From positions 1 to 64,000 of the forward strand of contig JANYGB010000036.1 of assembly GCA_025359445.1 (NCBI GenBank): a stretch of DNA of 64,000 nucleotides. Direction: 5' to 3'. Under the pieces are notes generated by a model. The model was not told the origin of the DNA, searched no databases, and saw nothing but the letters and a program-made list of their open reading frames with translations. This document shows, one piece after another, positions 51,349-61,875 of the stretch. Every line of letters starts with the position of its first letter. The first letter of the stretch is position 1. Origin of the DNA: Sphingomonadaceae bacterium. GTDB lineage: Bacteria; Pseudomonadota; Alphaproteobacteria; Sphingomonadales; Sphingomonadaceae. A program made the position numbers and the translations under genes.

Positions 51349-52059
51349 ATGAACCGTCGGAACCTGATTCTGGGTGGAATCGCCGGGGCAGCTGCGCTGT
51401 CCGTGCCTGGCCGCGCACTCGCGCGGATCGGCCAACCCTCTCCGCTCGCCGACGAATTCGACAAGACTTTCGGGGCCTTACCTGAAGCTCCCGTGGTTCC
51501 GGCCGCCCCGGCACTGCCCACCGTCGTGATCCCCAATCCGGCCTATGACCGCAAGGTGCTGACCATTGCCGCACGCGAAGTTGAACGCGCCGGCAGCCGC
51601 CTGTGGCGCAAGGACATTGTCGGGATCGCCGATTTCGCCCGGCCGAGCACCTTGCCGCGGTTCCATTTCGCCAATCTTGAGAACGGCACGGTGCGCTCGT
51701 TCCTGGTCGCGCACGGTCGCGGTTCGGACCCTGAGCACAGCGGGTTCCTGCAGACCTTTTCCAACCAGAACGGCTCCGAAGCGACCTCGCGCGGGGCCTA
51801 CCTCACGGCGGAATGGTACGCGGGCAAATACGGCACCTCGATCCGCCTGGTCGGCATGGACCAGGACAATTCCGCCGCGCTCCAACGCGCGATCGTGATG
51901 CACCCCGCCGCTTATGCGACCGAAGAACACATCATCAAGTTCGGCAAGCTCGGCCGCAGCGAAGGCTGCTTCGCGATGAGCCCCGACCAGTTCAACGAGG
52001 CGCTGTGGCACCTTTCGGGCGGGCGCCTGCTCTACGCCGACCGTATCGGCGACGCTTGA
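51349..52059 (+). CDS. Murein L,D-transpeptidase catalytic domain protein (YkuD_2 type)
   Basis: The 236-residue exported protein has an N-terminal MNRRNLILGGIAGAAALSVP, a twin-arginine-like signal. The mature part has FHFANLENGTVRSFLVAHGRG, SRGAYLTAEWYAGKYGTSIRL, and the catalytic GRSEGCFAM with the nucleophilic Cys. It belongs to the YkuD_2 branch and not the classical SHGCVR branch. It probably acts on peptidoglycan cross-links. The ATG was chosen at 51349; its stop overlaps the next TTG start. Confidence 0.85.
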   Translation: MNRRNLILGGIAGAAALSVPGRALARIGQPSPLADEFDKTFGALPEAPVVPAAPALPTVVIPNPAYDRKVLTIAAREVERAGSRLWRKDIVGIADFARPSTLPRFHFANLENGTVRSFLVAHGRGSDPEHSGFLQTFSNQNGSEATSRGAYLTAEWYAGKYGTSIRLVGMDQDNSAALQRAIVMHPAAYATEEHIIKFGKLGRSEGCFAMSPDQFNEALWHLSGGRLLYADRIGDA

Positions 52060-52433
52060 CCGACCAGATCGACCCACAGCAACGCCGCTCGCGCCGGATC
52101 ATGCTGGTGATCGGGGCGGCCGCGCTCGTCGCGCTCGCCGGGCCATGGGTCTGGCGCGATTGGCAGGAAGCGCACCTGACCGACGACAAGGTCAAGGTGT
52201 TCGATGATAGTTCGGCGAAGAGTTCGGTCGATCTTGCGCTGTGCCTGCTCAAGCGCCGCCCGAACGGGGTCGCGCTCGATTTTTCGAGCGAGAACCACTT
52301 CATTGATGCGGGTAGCGGGTTGGTGGTGCAAATTTCCGCGCTCGGCGCGCGCAAGGAAGTCACCGCCTGGCTTCCAGCAGGTGCGAAGCTGCAGGTGGGC
52401 GAACTGGCCCATCTAAGCTCCTGCCTGATCTGA
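52056..52433 (+). CDS. Hypothetical membrane-anchored protein coupled to transpeptidase
   Basis: The 125-residue product has one N-terminal transmembrane helix (MLVIGAAALVALAGPWVW), then a small domain with SVDLALCLLKRRPNGVALDFS and DAGSGLVVQISALG. The family is not recognised. TTG 52056 overlaps the transpeptidase stop as TTGA; ATG 52101 is the alternative and would start at the helix. The periplasmic orientation suggests a partner of the transpeptidase, by context only. Confidence 0.65.
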   Translation: MTDQIDPQQRRSRRIMLVIGAAALVALAGPWVWRDWQEAHLTDDKVKVFDDSSAKSSVDLALCLLKRRPNGVALDFSSENHFIDAGSGLVVQISALGARKEVTAWLPAGAKLQVGELAHLSSCLI

Positions 52434-52440
52434 CCCTAAC

Positions 52441-53814
52441 CTAAAGCGGATTATCCAGCTTGATCACCTTTTCGGTGGTCTGGCGCTGTCCGGTCCACGG
52501 CATACGCGGCGCGGCGAACGAGGCGAGCACTGCCCCGTCACGGCTGTAGAGGTCGGGGAAGGTCCCCATCTTGCCGCTGATGTCGGACGCCATGGTGAAG
52601 TACATGATATAAACCGGGAAAGTCTTGGTCATCGGCACCCGGGTGTACTTGCCCGAATTGACGATATCGACCGCATCGCTCGACTTCATCCCCGCGCCCA
52701 GGATCGCCATGGTGATCCCCAGTTCCGCCGCCCGCTCGGTCCGCACGCAGCCGTGGCTGAGCGCGCGATAGCTTTGCGCAAACAGCCCGCGCGACGGGGT
52801 GTCATGGATGAAGATCGCATGTTCGTTGGGCATGTCGAGCTTGATCATGCCGAGCGAATTGGTCGGCCCCGGCTGCTGGACGACCGAGATCGTGCCATCC
52901 TTGGCGCGGGCAACCTTGTAACCCTGGCGCAACGCCCCCGCTGGATTGCCGATCAGCTTGGCGCCCAGGCCTTCACCCTTCACGATCGATTGCGGCACGG
53001 TCCAGGTGGGGTTGAACACCACGCCCTGCACCACCGCGGCAAGCTGCGGCGTGGCCGTCTTGCCGACCTTGCCGACAATCGTGCGGTAGGACCGGATGAT
53101 TTCGTTGTTGACCGTCAGCCGCAGCTGGAATTCGGGCACGTTAGTGAGGAGATAATACTTGCCCAGCTCACGCGGCAGCCACCGCCAGCGGTCCATGTTG
53201 ATGCGGATCAGGCTGCGCTTGGACTTGTTGGTTTCCGGCGTGGTGGCGAGCAAGCCCTTGAGTTCGCCGTAATCGGGCACGGTCGGCGCGAGGCTTTCGA
53301 TCACCCCGGCAACGTCATGCGATTGCAGCGCCCGGGTCATCACTGCCGAGGTTGGATTGGCATCCAGATCGGTATCGACAACAAACCACTGGAGCCGGGC
53401 ATCGAACCGGGTGCGTCCGTCGCGCATGTCTTCGACCAGCCAGGCAAACGACTTGCTGGCCTGGGCACCAAGCACGGCAGGATCGCCCGCCGCGATTGCC
53501 TTGCGCAGCTTTTCGGGCTGGTAATCGGCCGGGATCAAGCCATCGGCGTCGATCCCTTCGATCACGCCCAGCAGCGCCTTGGCGTCATTGGCGTTCCATT
53601 GCGCCACCGGTTCATCGACCGGCATTTGCGGCACGATCTTGGGCGCGGTGGTATCAGGCGCGATGGTCGGTGCGCTGGTGGGCGCCGGGTTCGGGGCCGG
53701 GCTGGAATTGGGCAGAATGCTCTGCGGTTGCGCCGCGGCGAGCGCCACGGCCGAAGTCAGCCCCGCACCGAGTGCGAGGCCCGTGCCCAACCGATATCTG
53801 CCCCAGCCAACCAT
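52441..53814 (-). CDS. L,D-transpeptidase, YcbB-like (YkuD domain)
   Basis: The 457-residue exported enzyme makes 3-3 peptidoglycan cross-links. A signal peptide (to about AAAQ) precedes a Pro-rich linker and a scaffold domain with EGIDADGLIPADYQPEKL. The catalytic domain has NMDRWRWLPRELGKYYLLTN, FNPTWTVPQSIV, IFIHDTPSRGLF and the active site ALSHGCVRTE. ATG 53814 has GGAG five bases upstream of ATC ATG; an upstream TTG is less likely. It is convergent with the 52056 gene, with seven bases between. Confidence 0.92.
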   Translation of the reverse strand: MVGWGRYRLGTGLALGAGLTSAVALAAAQPQSILPNSSPAPNPAPTSAPTIAPDTTAPKIVPQMPVDEPVAQWNANDAKALLGVIEGIDADGLIPADYQPEKLRKAIAAGDPAVLGAQASKSFAWLVEDMRDGRTRFDARLQWFVVDTDLDANPTSAVMTRALQSHDVAGVIESLAPTVPDYGELKGLLATTPETNKSKRSLIRINMDRWRWLPRELGKYYLLTNVPEFQLRLTVNNEIIRSYRTIVGKVGKTATPQLAAVVQGVVFNPTWTVPQSIVKGEGLGAKLIGNPAGALRQGYKVARAKDGTISVVQQPGPTNSLGMIKLDMPNEHAIFIHDTPSRGLFAQSYRALSHGCVRTERAAELGITMAILGAGMKSSDAVDIVNSGKYTRVPMTKTFPVYIMYFTMASDISGKMGTFPDLYSRDGAVLASFAAPRMPWTGQRQTTEKVIKLDNPL

Positions 53815-53972
53815 GATCTGCTCCAACTTTGCGGACTTGCGCGCCGACGTGTTCAGTGCCGCTCTTGCCCGTTTCGCCCTTGCGCTTCAAGCGTTGCGCT
53901 AGCCTGAATACACGGCTTTGGCTTGTATGGCCCGGTCAGAATGCGGCGAAGCGAAGTCGCTGCGGTGACGGC

Positions 53973-54120
53973 TCACCAAGGAATCTGCGGCTGATCGCGG
54001 CTGACCGTGAGTGAAAACTTGGGCGTGCGTTTCTCGAGGAAGGCGGCGGCGCCTTCGCGGACATCGCCTTGCGCCCCCCAGCGCGATGTTGAGCGGTGCA
54101 TCGGCTTCGACCAGCAAAGT
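53973..54120 (-). pseudogene. C-terminal remnant of a crotonase (enoyl-CoA hydratase)
   Basis: On the minus strand one frame reads LVEADAPLNIALG. After a frameshift the next reads GDVREGAAAFLEKRTPKF and ends QPQIPW and stop. This is the typical last 45 residues of enoyl-CoA hydratases. The rest of the gene is missing: the fragment begins right after the P450 gene's stop region. The 300-base gap 53815-54128 otherwise holds only the transpeptidase promoter region. A deletion that fused the P450 operon to a former crotonase gene is likely. Confidence 0.75.
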
Positions 54121-54128
54121 AGACCAGC

Positions 54129-55343
54129 TTACAGCGGCTCGATCCGCACCGGCACCGATGTGAAGCCGTGGAGGAACGGACTCGCCAGCCGGGTCGGCGC
54201 GCCTTCGGGGACGATCCGGATGTTGCGGCTGACGATCTCACCGATCAGCGTCGCCAGCTGGTCCTCGGCGAGCTTGGCCCCAACGCAGCGGTGGATGCCG
54301 TGACCGAAACCGAGGTGCCGCCGAGCGTTGGGCCGGGCCACGTCGAACGCTTCCGCATCGGCGAACACCTTCTCATCGCGGTTGGCGCTGATGTACCACA
54401 TCACCACCTTCTCGCCCTTGCGGATGGTCTGCCCGCCAAGCTCGGTATCCTCCAGCGCGGTGCGGCGCATGTGCGTGACCGGGCTTTGCCAGCGCACGAT
54501 TTCCTGCGCGGCGTTGGGGATCAGCGAAGGATCGGCGCGGAGTCTTTCAAGCTCCTCGGGATATTTGTCGAACGCCTCGACCAGCGCCGACATCGAATTG
54601 CGCGTGGTATCGTTGCCGCCCACGATTAGCAGCGCGATGTTGGCGATCCGCTCGATCGGTTCCATGTGGCCCATCGCGTCCGAATGGACCATGCGGCTGA
54701 GCAGATCATCGGTGGGCGGCAGGCCGCGCCGCGCCTCAAGCTCCTGGTCGAAGCGACCGAGCATCTCGCCCATCTGGACCATGAACTGCGCGCGGTATTC
54801 CTCGTTGAGGTTATCCGCCGAAACCCCGCTGGCCCAGTCCGACCAGCGCTTGATGTCACGCCATTCGGAAAACGGCATGTCGAACAGGATGCACAGCATG
54901 CCCAAAGTCTGCGGGATCGACACGCGCTCGACCCAGTCGAAGCTCTCGCCCACCGGCAGGCCGTCCATCAGCTCCTTGGTCCGTGCCTTAACTTGTGCAT
55001 CGAGCTTGAGCATCTGGCTGGGAGAGAAGGCCGGGGCGATCACCTTGCGCTGCGCGGTGTGGATCGGCTGGTCCTGCGCGATGAAGTTGGGAAACCCCTC
55101 GCCGTTAACCGCTTCGGCAATGGTGATGTTGCCCATGTCCCAGCGGCTGGAGAACACTTTGTGGCGCAGCTCAACTTCCGAGACGAGCTCATGCGTCACC
55201 GCCGACCAGTAAGCTCCGAACGGGCTGTCCTCGCGCCATGACAGCGGTGCGGTTTCGCGCAGCATCGCAAACGGCTCGCGCCACGTATCCTCGACGTAAA
55301 GTGCATTCTGGCTGACATCGACGGGGTTCAAGGGACGGGTCAT
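54129..55343 (-). CDS. Cytochrome P450
   Basis: The 404-residue soluble bacterial P450 hydroxylates a small organic substrate and needs electrons from a ferredoxin. The I-helix motif is GGNDTTRNS (242-250), the E-x-x-R is EIVR (281-284), and the heme loop FGHGIHRCVG has Cys-353. FIAQDQPIHTAQRKVIAPAFS is typical of the CYP124/CYP125/CYP142-like or terpenoid groups. No ferredoxin or reductase gene is adjacent. Its start overlaps the FMO stop (ATGA), so the two form an operon. Confidence 0.93.
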   Translation of the reverse strand: MTRPLNPVDVSQNALYVEDTWREPFAMLRETAPLSWREDSPFGAYWSAVTHELVSEVELRHKVFSSRWDMGNITIAEAVNGEGFPNFIAQDQPIHTAQRKVIAPAFSPSQMLKLDAQVKARTKELMDGLPVGESFDWVERVSIPQTLGMLCILFDMPFSEWRDIKRWSDWASGVSADNLNEEYRAQFMVQMGEMLGRFDQELEARRGLPPTDDLLSRMVHSDAMGHMEPIERIANIALLIVGGNDTTRNSMSALVEAFDKYPEELERLRADPSLIPNAAQEIVRWQSPVTHMRRTALEDTELGGQTIRKGEKVVMWYISANRDEKVFADAEAFDVARPNARRHLGFGHGIHRCVGAKLAEDQLATLIGEIVSRNIRIVPEGAPTRLASPFLHGFTSVPVRIEPL

Positions 55344-56713
55344 GCCGGTTGAAGCTCCTTTGCGGTGACGGGGAGGCGATTGCCCGCCGCCTTGGCGCGC
55401 GCGGCGCCCTTGGCCAATTCCTTGCCCAGTGCGCGCACATAGTGGTCGAAATCGAGCTGGATCGTGTGCCGCCGCGCCGCGTAGTATTGCCCGGTGTAAT
55501 AGTCCTCGTCGGCCTTGATCACCCGCGCCATCTCGGCGGGATCTGGCGGCAGGTACCGCCCAGCCAGGTAGGCCCCCACCAGCTTGCTCTGCTGCTCGGC
55601 AAAGTTGACCAATGTCGGCAGCGGCTGAGCGAGCCCCATGTAGAACAAGTCGGGCACTCCCGGCTTCATGATCCGCTTGTACAGCGGCGGCGGGCGGTTG
55701 TCGGCGTCGGCCTGGAACGAAGGATCGCTGAAGAACGGGAACTTGATGTCATAGCCGGTCGCCCAGACGATTACATCGAGCTGCTCGCGGCTGCCATCGG
55801 TGAACACCACCCCGTCGCCGTCGAGCCGTTCGATCCCTGGCTTCATCGCGATGTCGCCCGATCCGGCGCGGACCAGAAACTCGCCCGAGACGGTGCCGTG
55901 GCTTTCGAACGGGCCGATTGTGGGTTCGGGCAAGCCGTAGTCGCTCATCTTGCCGACCAGCCCCTTGATCATCCGCGCGCCAAGCCACTGGCGCATGGCC
56001 TTTGGCATCCACGCCGGGGCCGGATTCTTGTCGATCGGCTGACCCTTGAGATACTTGGGAAAAATCCACACCCCGTGCCGCGCGGAGACGAACAGGCGGC
56101 TGGCGATCGGGCGCTGCGACAGTTCGCTCGCCACGTCCATCGCGCTGTTGCCCATGCCGACGACGAGCACGCGTTTGCCCACGCAATCCACCGGCTCAAA
56201 CGGCGAGCGGTAATTGTGACTGTGGATCTGCGCGCCGGTGAACGCGCCCGGGTATTCGGGAATCCGCGCCGCCCAGTGGTGCCCGTTGGCGACGCACAGC
56301 GCGTCATAGTGCCGCGTCTCACCGGTCGACAGCGTGACCGCCCAGCCGCCACTGGCCAGCCGCTCGGCATTTTCGACCCGGGTGTTGAACGTGATGTGAT
56401 CGCGCAAGGCAAAGTGATCGACGTAATCGTGGAAGTACTGCAGCAGCTGCGCATGGTGCGGGTAAACGGGCCAGTCGGCGGGAACCGGATAGTCCTCAAA
56501 CGCCAGCCGCCACTTCGAGGTATCGATGTGCAGGCTCTGATAGCAGGCCGACTTGCCGTTGGGATTGCCGTAATACCAGTTGCCGCCGATGTTGTCCGAG
56601 GCTTCGAACACATCGAACGGAATGCCGTAATCCTTGAGCCGCTTGGCTGTGGTGAAACCGCTGCAGCCTGCGCCGATGATGCAGACTTTGGGCAGTGTTG
56701 CGGCCTGGGCCAT
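55340..56713 (-). CDS. Flavin-containing monooxygenase (FMO type)
   Basis: The 457-residue FAD/NADPH monooxygenase has VCIIGAGCSGFTTAKRLKDYG, GGNWYYGNPNG, the FMO fingerprint FTGAQIHSHNY (FxGxxxHxxxY/F), and the NADPH motif VLVVGMGNSAMDVASELSQ. VIVWATGYDIKFPFF matches the ATG-Y motif. It oxidises N or S atoms or acts as a Baeyer-Villiger-like enzyme. First gene of a two-gene operon with the P450. A palindrome related to the BVMO operator lies 31 bases upstream. Confidence 0.92.
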   Translation of the reverse strand: MAQAATLPKVCIIGAGCSGFTTAKRLKDYGIPFDVFEASDNIGGNWYYGNPNGKSACYQSLHIDTSKWRLAFEDYPVPADWPVYPHHAQLLQYFHDYVDHFALRDHITFNTRVENAERLASGGWAVTLSTGETRHYDALCVANGHHWAARIPEYPGAFTGAQIHSHNYRSPFEPVDCVGKRVLVVGMGNSAMDVASELSQRPIASRLFVSARHGVWIFPKYLKGQPIDKNPAPAWMPKAMRQWLGARMIKGLVGKMSDYGLPEPTIGPFESHGTVSGEFLVRAGSGDIAMKPGIERLDGDGVVFTDGSREQLDVIVWATGYDIKFPFFSDPSFQADADNRPPPLYKRIMKPGVPDLFYMGLAQPLPTLVNFAEQQSKLVGAYLAGRYLPPDPAEMARVIKADEDYYTGQYYAARRHTIQLDFDHYVRALGKELAKGAARAKAAGNRLPVTAKELQPA

Positions 56714-56743
56714 GTTCGAACTCTCCCTTGCGCGAGGAGTATG

Positions 56744-56761
56744 TTTAATCGTTCGGTTAAT
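56744..56761. promoter_or_regulatory. Operator candidate upstream of FMO-P450
   Basis: TTTAATCGTTCGGTTAAT lies just upstream of the FMO start. The reverse complement of the 30833-30850 site is TTTAATCGTTCAATTAAA, identical at 15 of 18 positions. Both sites precede oxygenase genes, suggesting one regulator for two catabolic operons. The symmetry here is imperfect (TTTAAT and GTTAAT). Confidence 0.5.
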
Positions 56762-57380
56762 GTCCAGCGGACTCGAACATCAATGATGACGAATAGGGCG
56801 CCAGCAAAGCCTCCGCCCGGCTCCATTCGCCGCGCAGCCACACATGCTGCGCCTCGCCTGCGGGCAAGATCACCGGCATCGCGAAACAGCCGATTTCGCG
56901 CAGCACGGCATTGGGCTCGCAAGTGAGCAGCGCGAAGCTTGGCACCTCGCTGTCCTTCCACACCCCGGCGAAGGCGAATAGCGGCTGGTCGGTGCAGCCC
57001 AGCCACTGCGCGCGGCGCTTGCCGGTTTGCGCGTCCTTGTGGCCCCATTCCATGAAGCCAGTGGCGGGGACGAGGCAGCGGAACTCGCTGTTGCGCAGGT
57101 TGCCGATCCAGAACGGGCTCTTGGTGTTGCGCACACTGAGCACGCCATTGCGCACATCGACCGGCATCCCCGGCGGCGGCACGCCCCACAGCCGCGGGAT
57201 CATCCGCAAAGGCTGCCCCGCCCGCCCCGGCCCGGCAATCGCCTCACGCCCGGCGGTCAGCACGGGCGCGAACTGGCCGGGACCGATGTGTCCGCCATTC
57301 CACGGATCGGAGCCTGCCGCAGCACCGAACTGCGCGGCGACTTCGGGGGCGGTGGCATCGAGGCGATAGAGTACGGTCAT
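56757..57380 (-). CDS. SRAP (YedK/HMCES-like) protein lacking catalytic Cys2
   Basis: SRAP proteins shield abasic sites in single-stranded DNA by a covalent link through Cys2. The 207-residue product has the fold's marks PLRMIPRLWGV, FRCLVPATGFMEW (Glu of GFYEW), QPLFAFAGVW and FAMPVIL. It begins MTVLYRLDATAPEVAAQFGA where MCGRF or MCNLY is usual, so Cys2 is missing. The usual IHxRMP is replaced by IGCFAMP, so the catalytic His is missing too. ATG 57380 is preceded by GGAAGG. Abasic-site cross-linking is unlikely; another role or decay is possible. Confidence 0.8.
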   Translation of the reverse strand: MTVLYRLDATAPEVAAQFGAAAGSDPWNGGHIGPGQFAPVLTAGREAIAGPGRAGQPLRMIPRLWGVPPPGMPVDVRNGVLSVRNTKSPFWIGNLRNSEFRCLVPATGFMEWGHKDAQTGKRRAQWLGCTDQPLFAFAGVWKDSEVPSFALLTCEPNAVLREIGCFAMPVILPAGEAQHVWLRGEWSRAEALLAPYSSSLMFESAGH

Positions 57381-57422
57381 CGCTGTGGACCTTCCCCGCA
57401 CTCCCGCCTATTGTCCAGCCAT

Positions 57423-59863
<2,441 letters not shown>

Positions 59864-59952
59864 GGGTGGTGCACGCCGACCGCCGAAAACGGTCCGATTG
59901 ATGTTCCCGAAATTCCCCGGAATGCTCGACGAACTGTTCGAGTTTGCCCGTG

Positions 59953-60948
59953 TCACAGGCTTGGCGGAGACTTTCCATCGAAGAGTTCTGTCTGCTTTTC
60001 AGGCGGGATTACCCGCTTCACCTTCGTCACAGTATAGCTTGCGGCGGCGCTACCATCTGCCTGTTCTATTTCCATATGAACGTCTAGCCACGCACCGGGA
60101 ATCGCGAGCGGCTCAGTGTCCGCTTGGTAGCTTTCCAGCCAAGCTTCGTCAGCCATCTTCATCTGCCTGATTTTGCCCAGCCAACGTAGCCCCCATTGAG
60201 CGTTACCGATGAATTGGGCCGTTACAATTTCGACCTGACCATCGACCTGCTGTGGGCCCATGCTGACAGTAGAATCTTTCGCGCTTTCGGATCGTGTTTC
60301 GCCGTCATCGGGAGCGCGATTCGTCACCCGTTCGGCCTCGGTATTGTCATACTGAACCACTTGCTGATCGTCCTGATAGAAGCCCATGCTGTCGTAGCCG
60401 TCATGCTCCAGCGGCTTCAGAACCCGCTTCCCTAGCCGGATCATTTCAGGCTCGGTTGCAAGATCGAAGGTGACGGTCGGCATTTCCAAATGAGCGCCGT
60501 CGCCATAAAAATTATTGATGATGGTGGTCCCGCCATGTTGCTCCACCTCGTAGCTCGAAAGCGGCTTCTCTTGCTCTTCCTTGGTTCCCCAAATTTTCTT
60601 CCAGGCGAAGAATACCCCGCCACCAATTCCCGCAGGCAAAATGAGATCGAGCAATTCCGCGATCTCGCGCGCGGTCTTGTATTGCTCGGTCGAAAATAGA
60701 TGCTTCGCCGCGTCCAAGAAACTTTGTACGATATGGATTTGAAGCTGAAAGCACTTTTGTTCGACATCGGCCTTAACCAACACCTTCATCGAAATGTCGT
60801 TGCCGTTAAACTTCCTGTTGGTGAACTGAATCATCTCGGCCAGTGCCAAGAGTGCGGGGGCCAACTCTTGAACGTCTATCTCATGACCCGACAAATCTGA
60901 CCCGTCGTATCGGATTGTCGTGAAAACATCGCGCGCCATCTCAGCCAT
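59953..60948 (-). CDS. Conserved hypothetical protein with one membrane segment
   Basis: The 331-residue product begins MAEMARDVFTTIRYDGSDLS, followed by IDVQELAPALLALAEMIQFTN. This pattern recurs in a family of bacterial proteins of unknown function that often stand alone. A hydrophobic stretch LILPAGIGGGVFFAW lies near residue 115. The C-terminal half has a beta-rich domain with WLESYQADTEPLAIPGAWLDV. GGAGGGC precedes ATG 60948. The gene looks less GC-rich than its neighbours, suggesting transfer. Confidence 0.7.
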   Translation of the reverse strand: MAEMARDVFTTIRYDGSDLSGHEIDVQELAPALLALAEMIQFTNRKFNGNDISMKVLVKADVEQKCFQLQIHIVQSFLDAAKHLFSTEQYKTAREIAELLDLILPAGIGGGVFFAWKKIWGTKEEQEKPLSSYEVEQHGGTTIINNFYGDGAHLEMPTVTFDLATEPEMIRLGKRVLKPLEHDGYDSMGFYQDDQQVVQYDNTEAERVTNRAPDDGETRSESAKDSTVSMGPQQVDGQVEIVTAQFIGNAQWGLRWLGKIRQMKMADEAWLESYQADTEPLAIPGAWLDVHMEIEQADGSAAASYTVTKVKRVIPPEKQTELFDGKSPPSL

Positions 60949-61064
60949 ATGGTGCCCTCCCCCACCCGTTACTAGCGCCTTGCGCCGGGCCGAGCCATAG
61001 CTGAGTCGATAGCTGCATTGAGGGGATCGACACCTAAAATTGAATCCCGGGGAACACCACCAAA

Positions 61065-61724
61065 TCAATTAGCAGTCGGCGGCACCAATTTCTCCACCAG
61101 AAGGCGCAGTTCTTTCGGCGTGGTATGCCCAGCCACCACCTCATGGTAGCCGATCCCGGCCTTGCGCAGCGCTTCCTTCTTGACCGCATCGCGTGCCGCC
61201 GCGCTGCCCTGGTGATGGCCGGTGCCCTGGTATTCCAGCGCGTGGCGGGCGCGGCACTGGGCGTCGACCAGCAGCAGATCGACCCGTTTGGAATTGATGC
61301 AGGCATGGGCCTCGGGGTCGTCCGACATGACGAATTCACCGACCGAGACCTGCGCCATCACCTGCCAGCCGGGGTTGCGCGCGATCACCAGCTTGTCGAG
61401 CTCGGCAAACACCCGCGCCTCGCCCTTGTTGAGGAGCGGGCGCGGTTTGAATTCCGCCGCCATCACCACGCGCAGCTGTTCGGCGGCATCGAGCAGGCTG
61501 CGCTCGGGTGTTCCTTTGAGCGGCACCACCTTGAAGTCCCGCTTGAAACCGTTGGCTTCGCTTCGCGGCCTGCTGGCATTGCGGCGCTGCCAATAGGCGC
61601 GCCACTTGGCTCGCTCCTGACCCGCAACGAAGCGTTCCACCCCCATGCCGCAAGCGGCTCCCAAGGCGAGCAGGATCGCCAAGAGCCATGGCTTGTCGAT
61701 CAAGGCAACAATCTCAGGTGGCAT
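61065..61724 (-). CDS. DUF2726 domain protein, membrane anchored
   Basis: The 219-residue protein has one N-terminal helix (IDKPWLLAILLALGAACGMG) and a DUF2726 domain (about 90-215). The domain has ARVFAELDKLV, WQVMAQVSVGEFV, RVDLLLVD, HALEYQGTGH and KKEALRKAGIGYHEV. DUF2726 has a restriction-endonuclease-like fold; the acidic residues of VDLLLVD and ALEYQ could be metal ligands. Function is unknown. ATG 61724 was chosen; a 12-bp palindrome lies 22 bases upstream. Confidence 0.8.
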   Translation of the reverse strand: MPPEIVALIDKPWLLAILLALGAACGMGVERFVAGQERAKWRAYWQRRNASRPRSEANGFKRDFKVVPLKGTPERSLLDAAEQLRVVMAAEFKPRPLLNKGEARVFAELDKLVIARNPGWQVMAQVSVGEFVMSDDPEAHACINSKRVDLLLVDAQCRARHALEYQGTGHHQGSAAARDAVKKEALRKAGIGYHEVVAGHTTPKELRLLVEKLVPPTAN

Positions 61725-61746
61725 CGCAGTAATAGGCCGCGATTGC

Positions 61747-61783
61747 TGCAAATTTGCAAGAGTTAGTGACCCGGACCGGTCAC
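61747..61783. promoter_or_regulatory. Two palindromes in a divergent intergenic region
   Basis: TGCAAATTTGCA (61747-61758) is a perfect 12-bp palindrome. GTGACC-N6-GGTCAC (61766-61783) is a perfect 6-bp inverted repeat. They sit next to each other between the divergent DUF2726 and YciI-like genes. They may be operators for one or two regulators; no regulator is encoded nearby. Confidence 0.4.
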
Positions 61784-61875
61784 CCGCCAACCACAACATC
61801 CCTCCCGCCGCAGTACCGGCACGTTGTGGCGCTTGTGCGGTGCCGACGCGATGCGGGTGAGGCAATAGGCCCCAC

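Noticed and set aside
53899..54117. 72-aa ORF beginning LVEADAPLNIALG
   Set aside because: Only the first part matches crotonases; the rest is in the wrong frame. It is better read as a frameshifted remnant.
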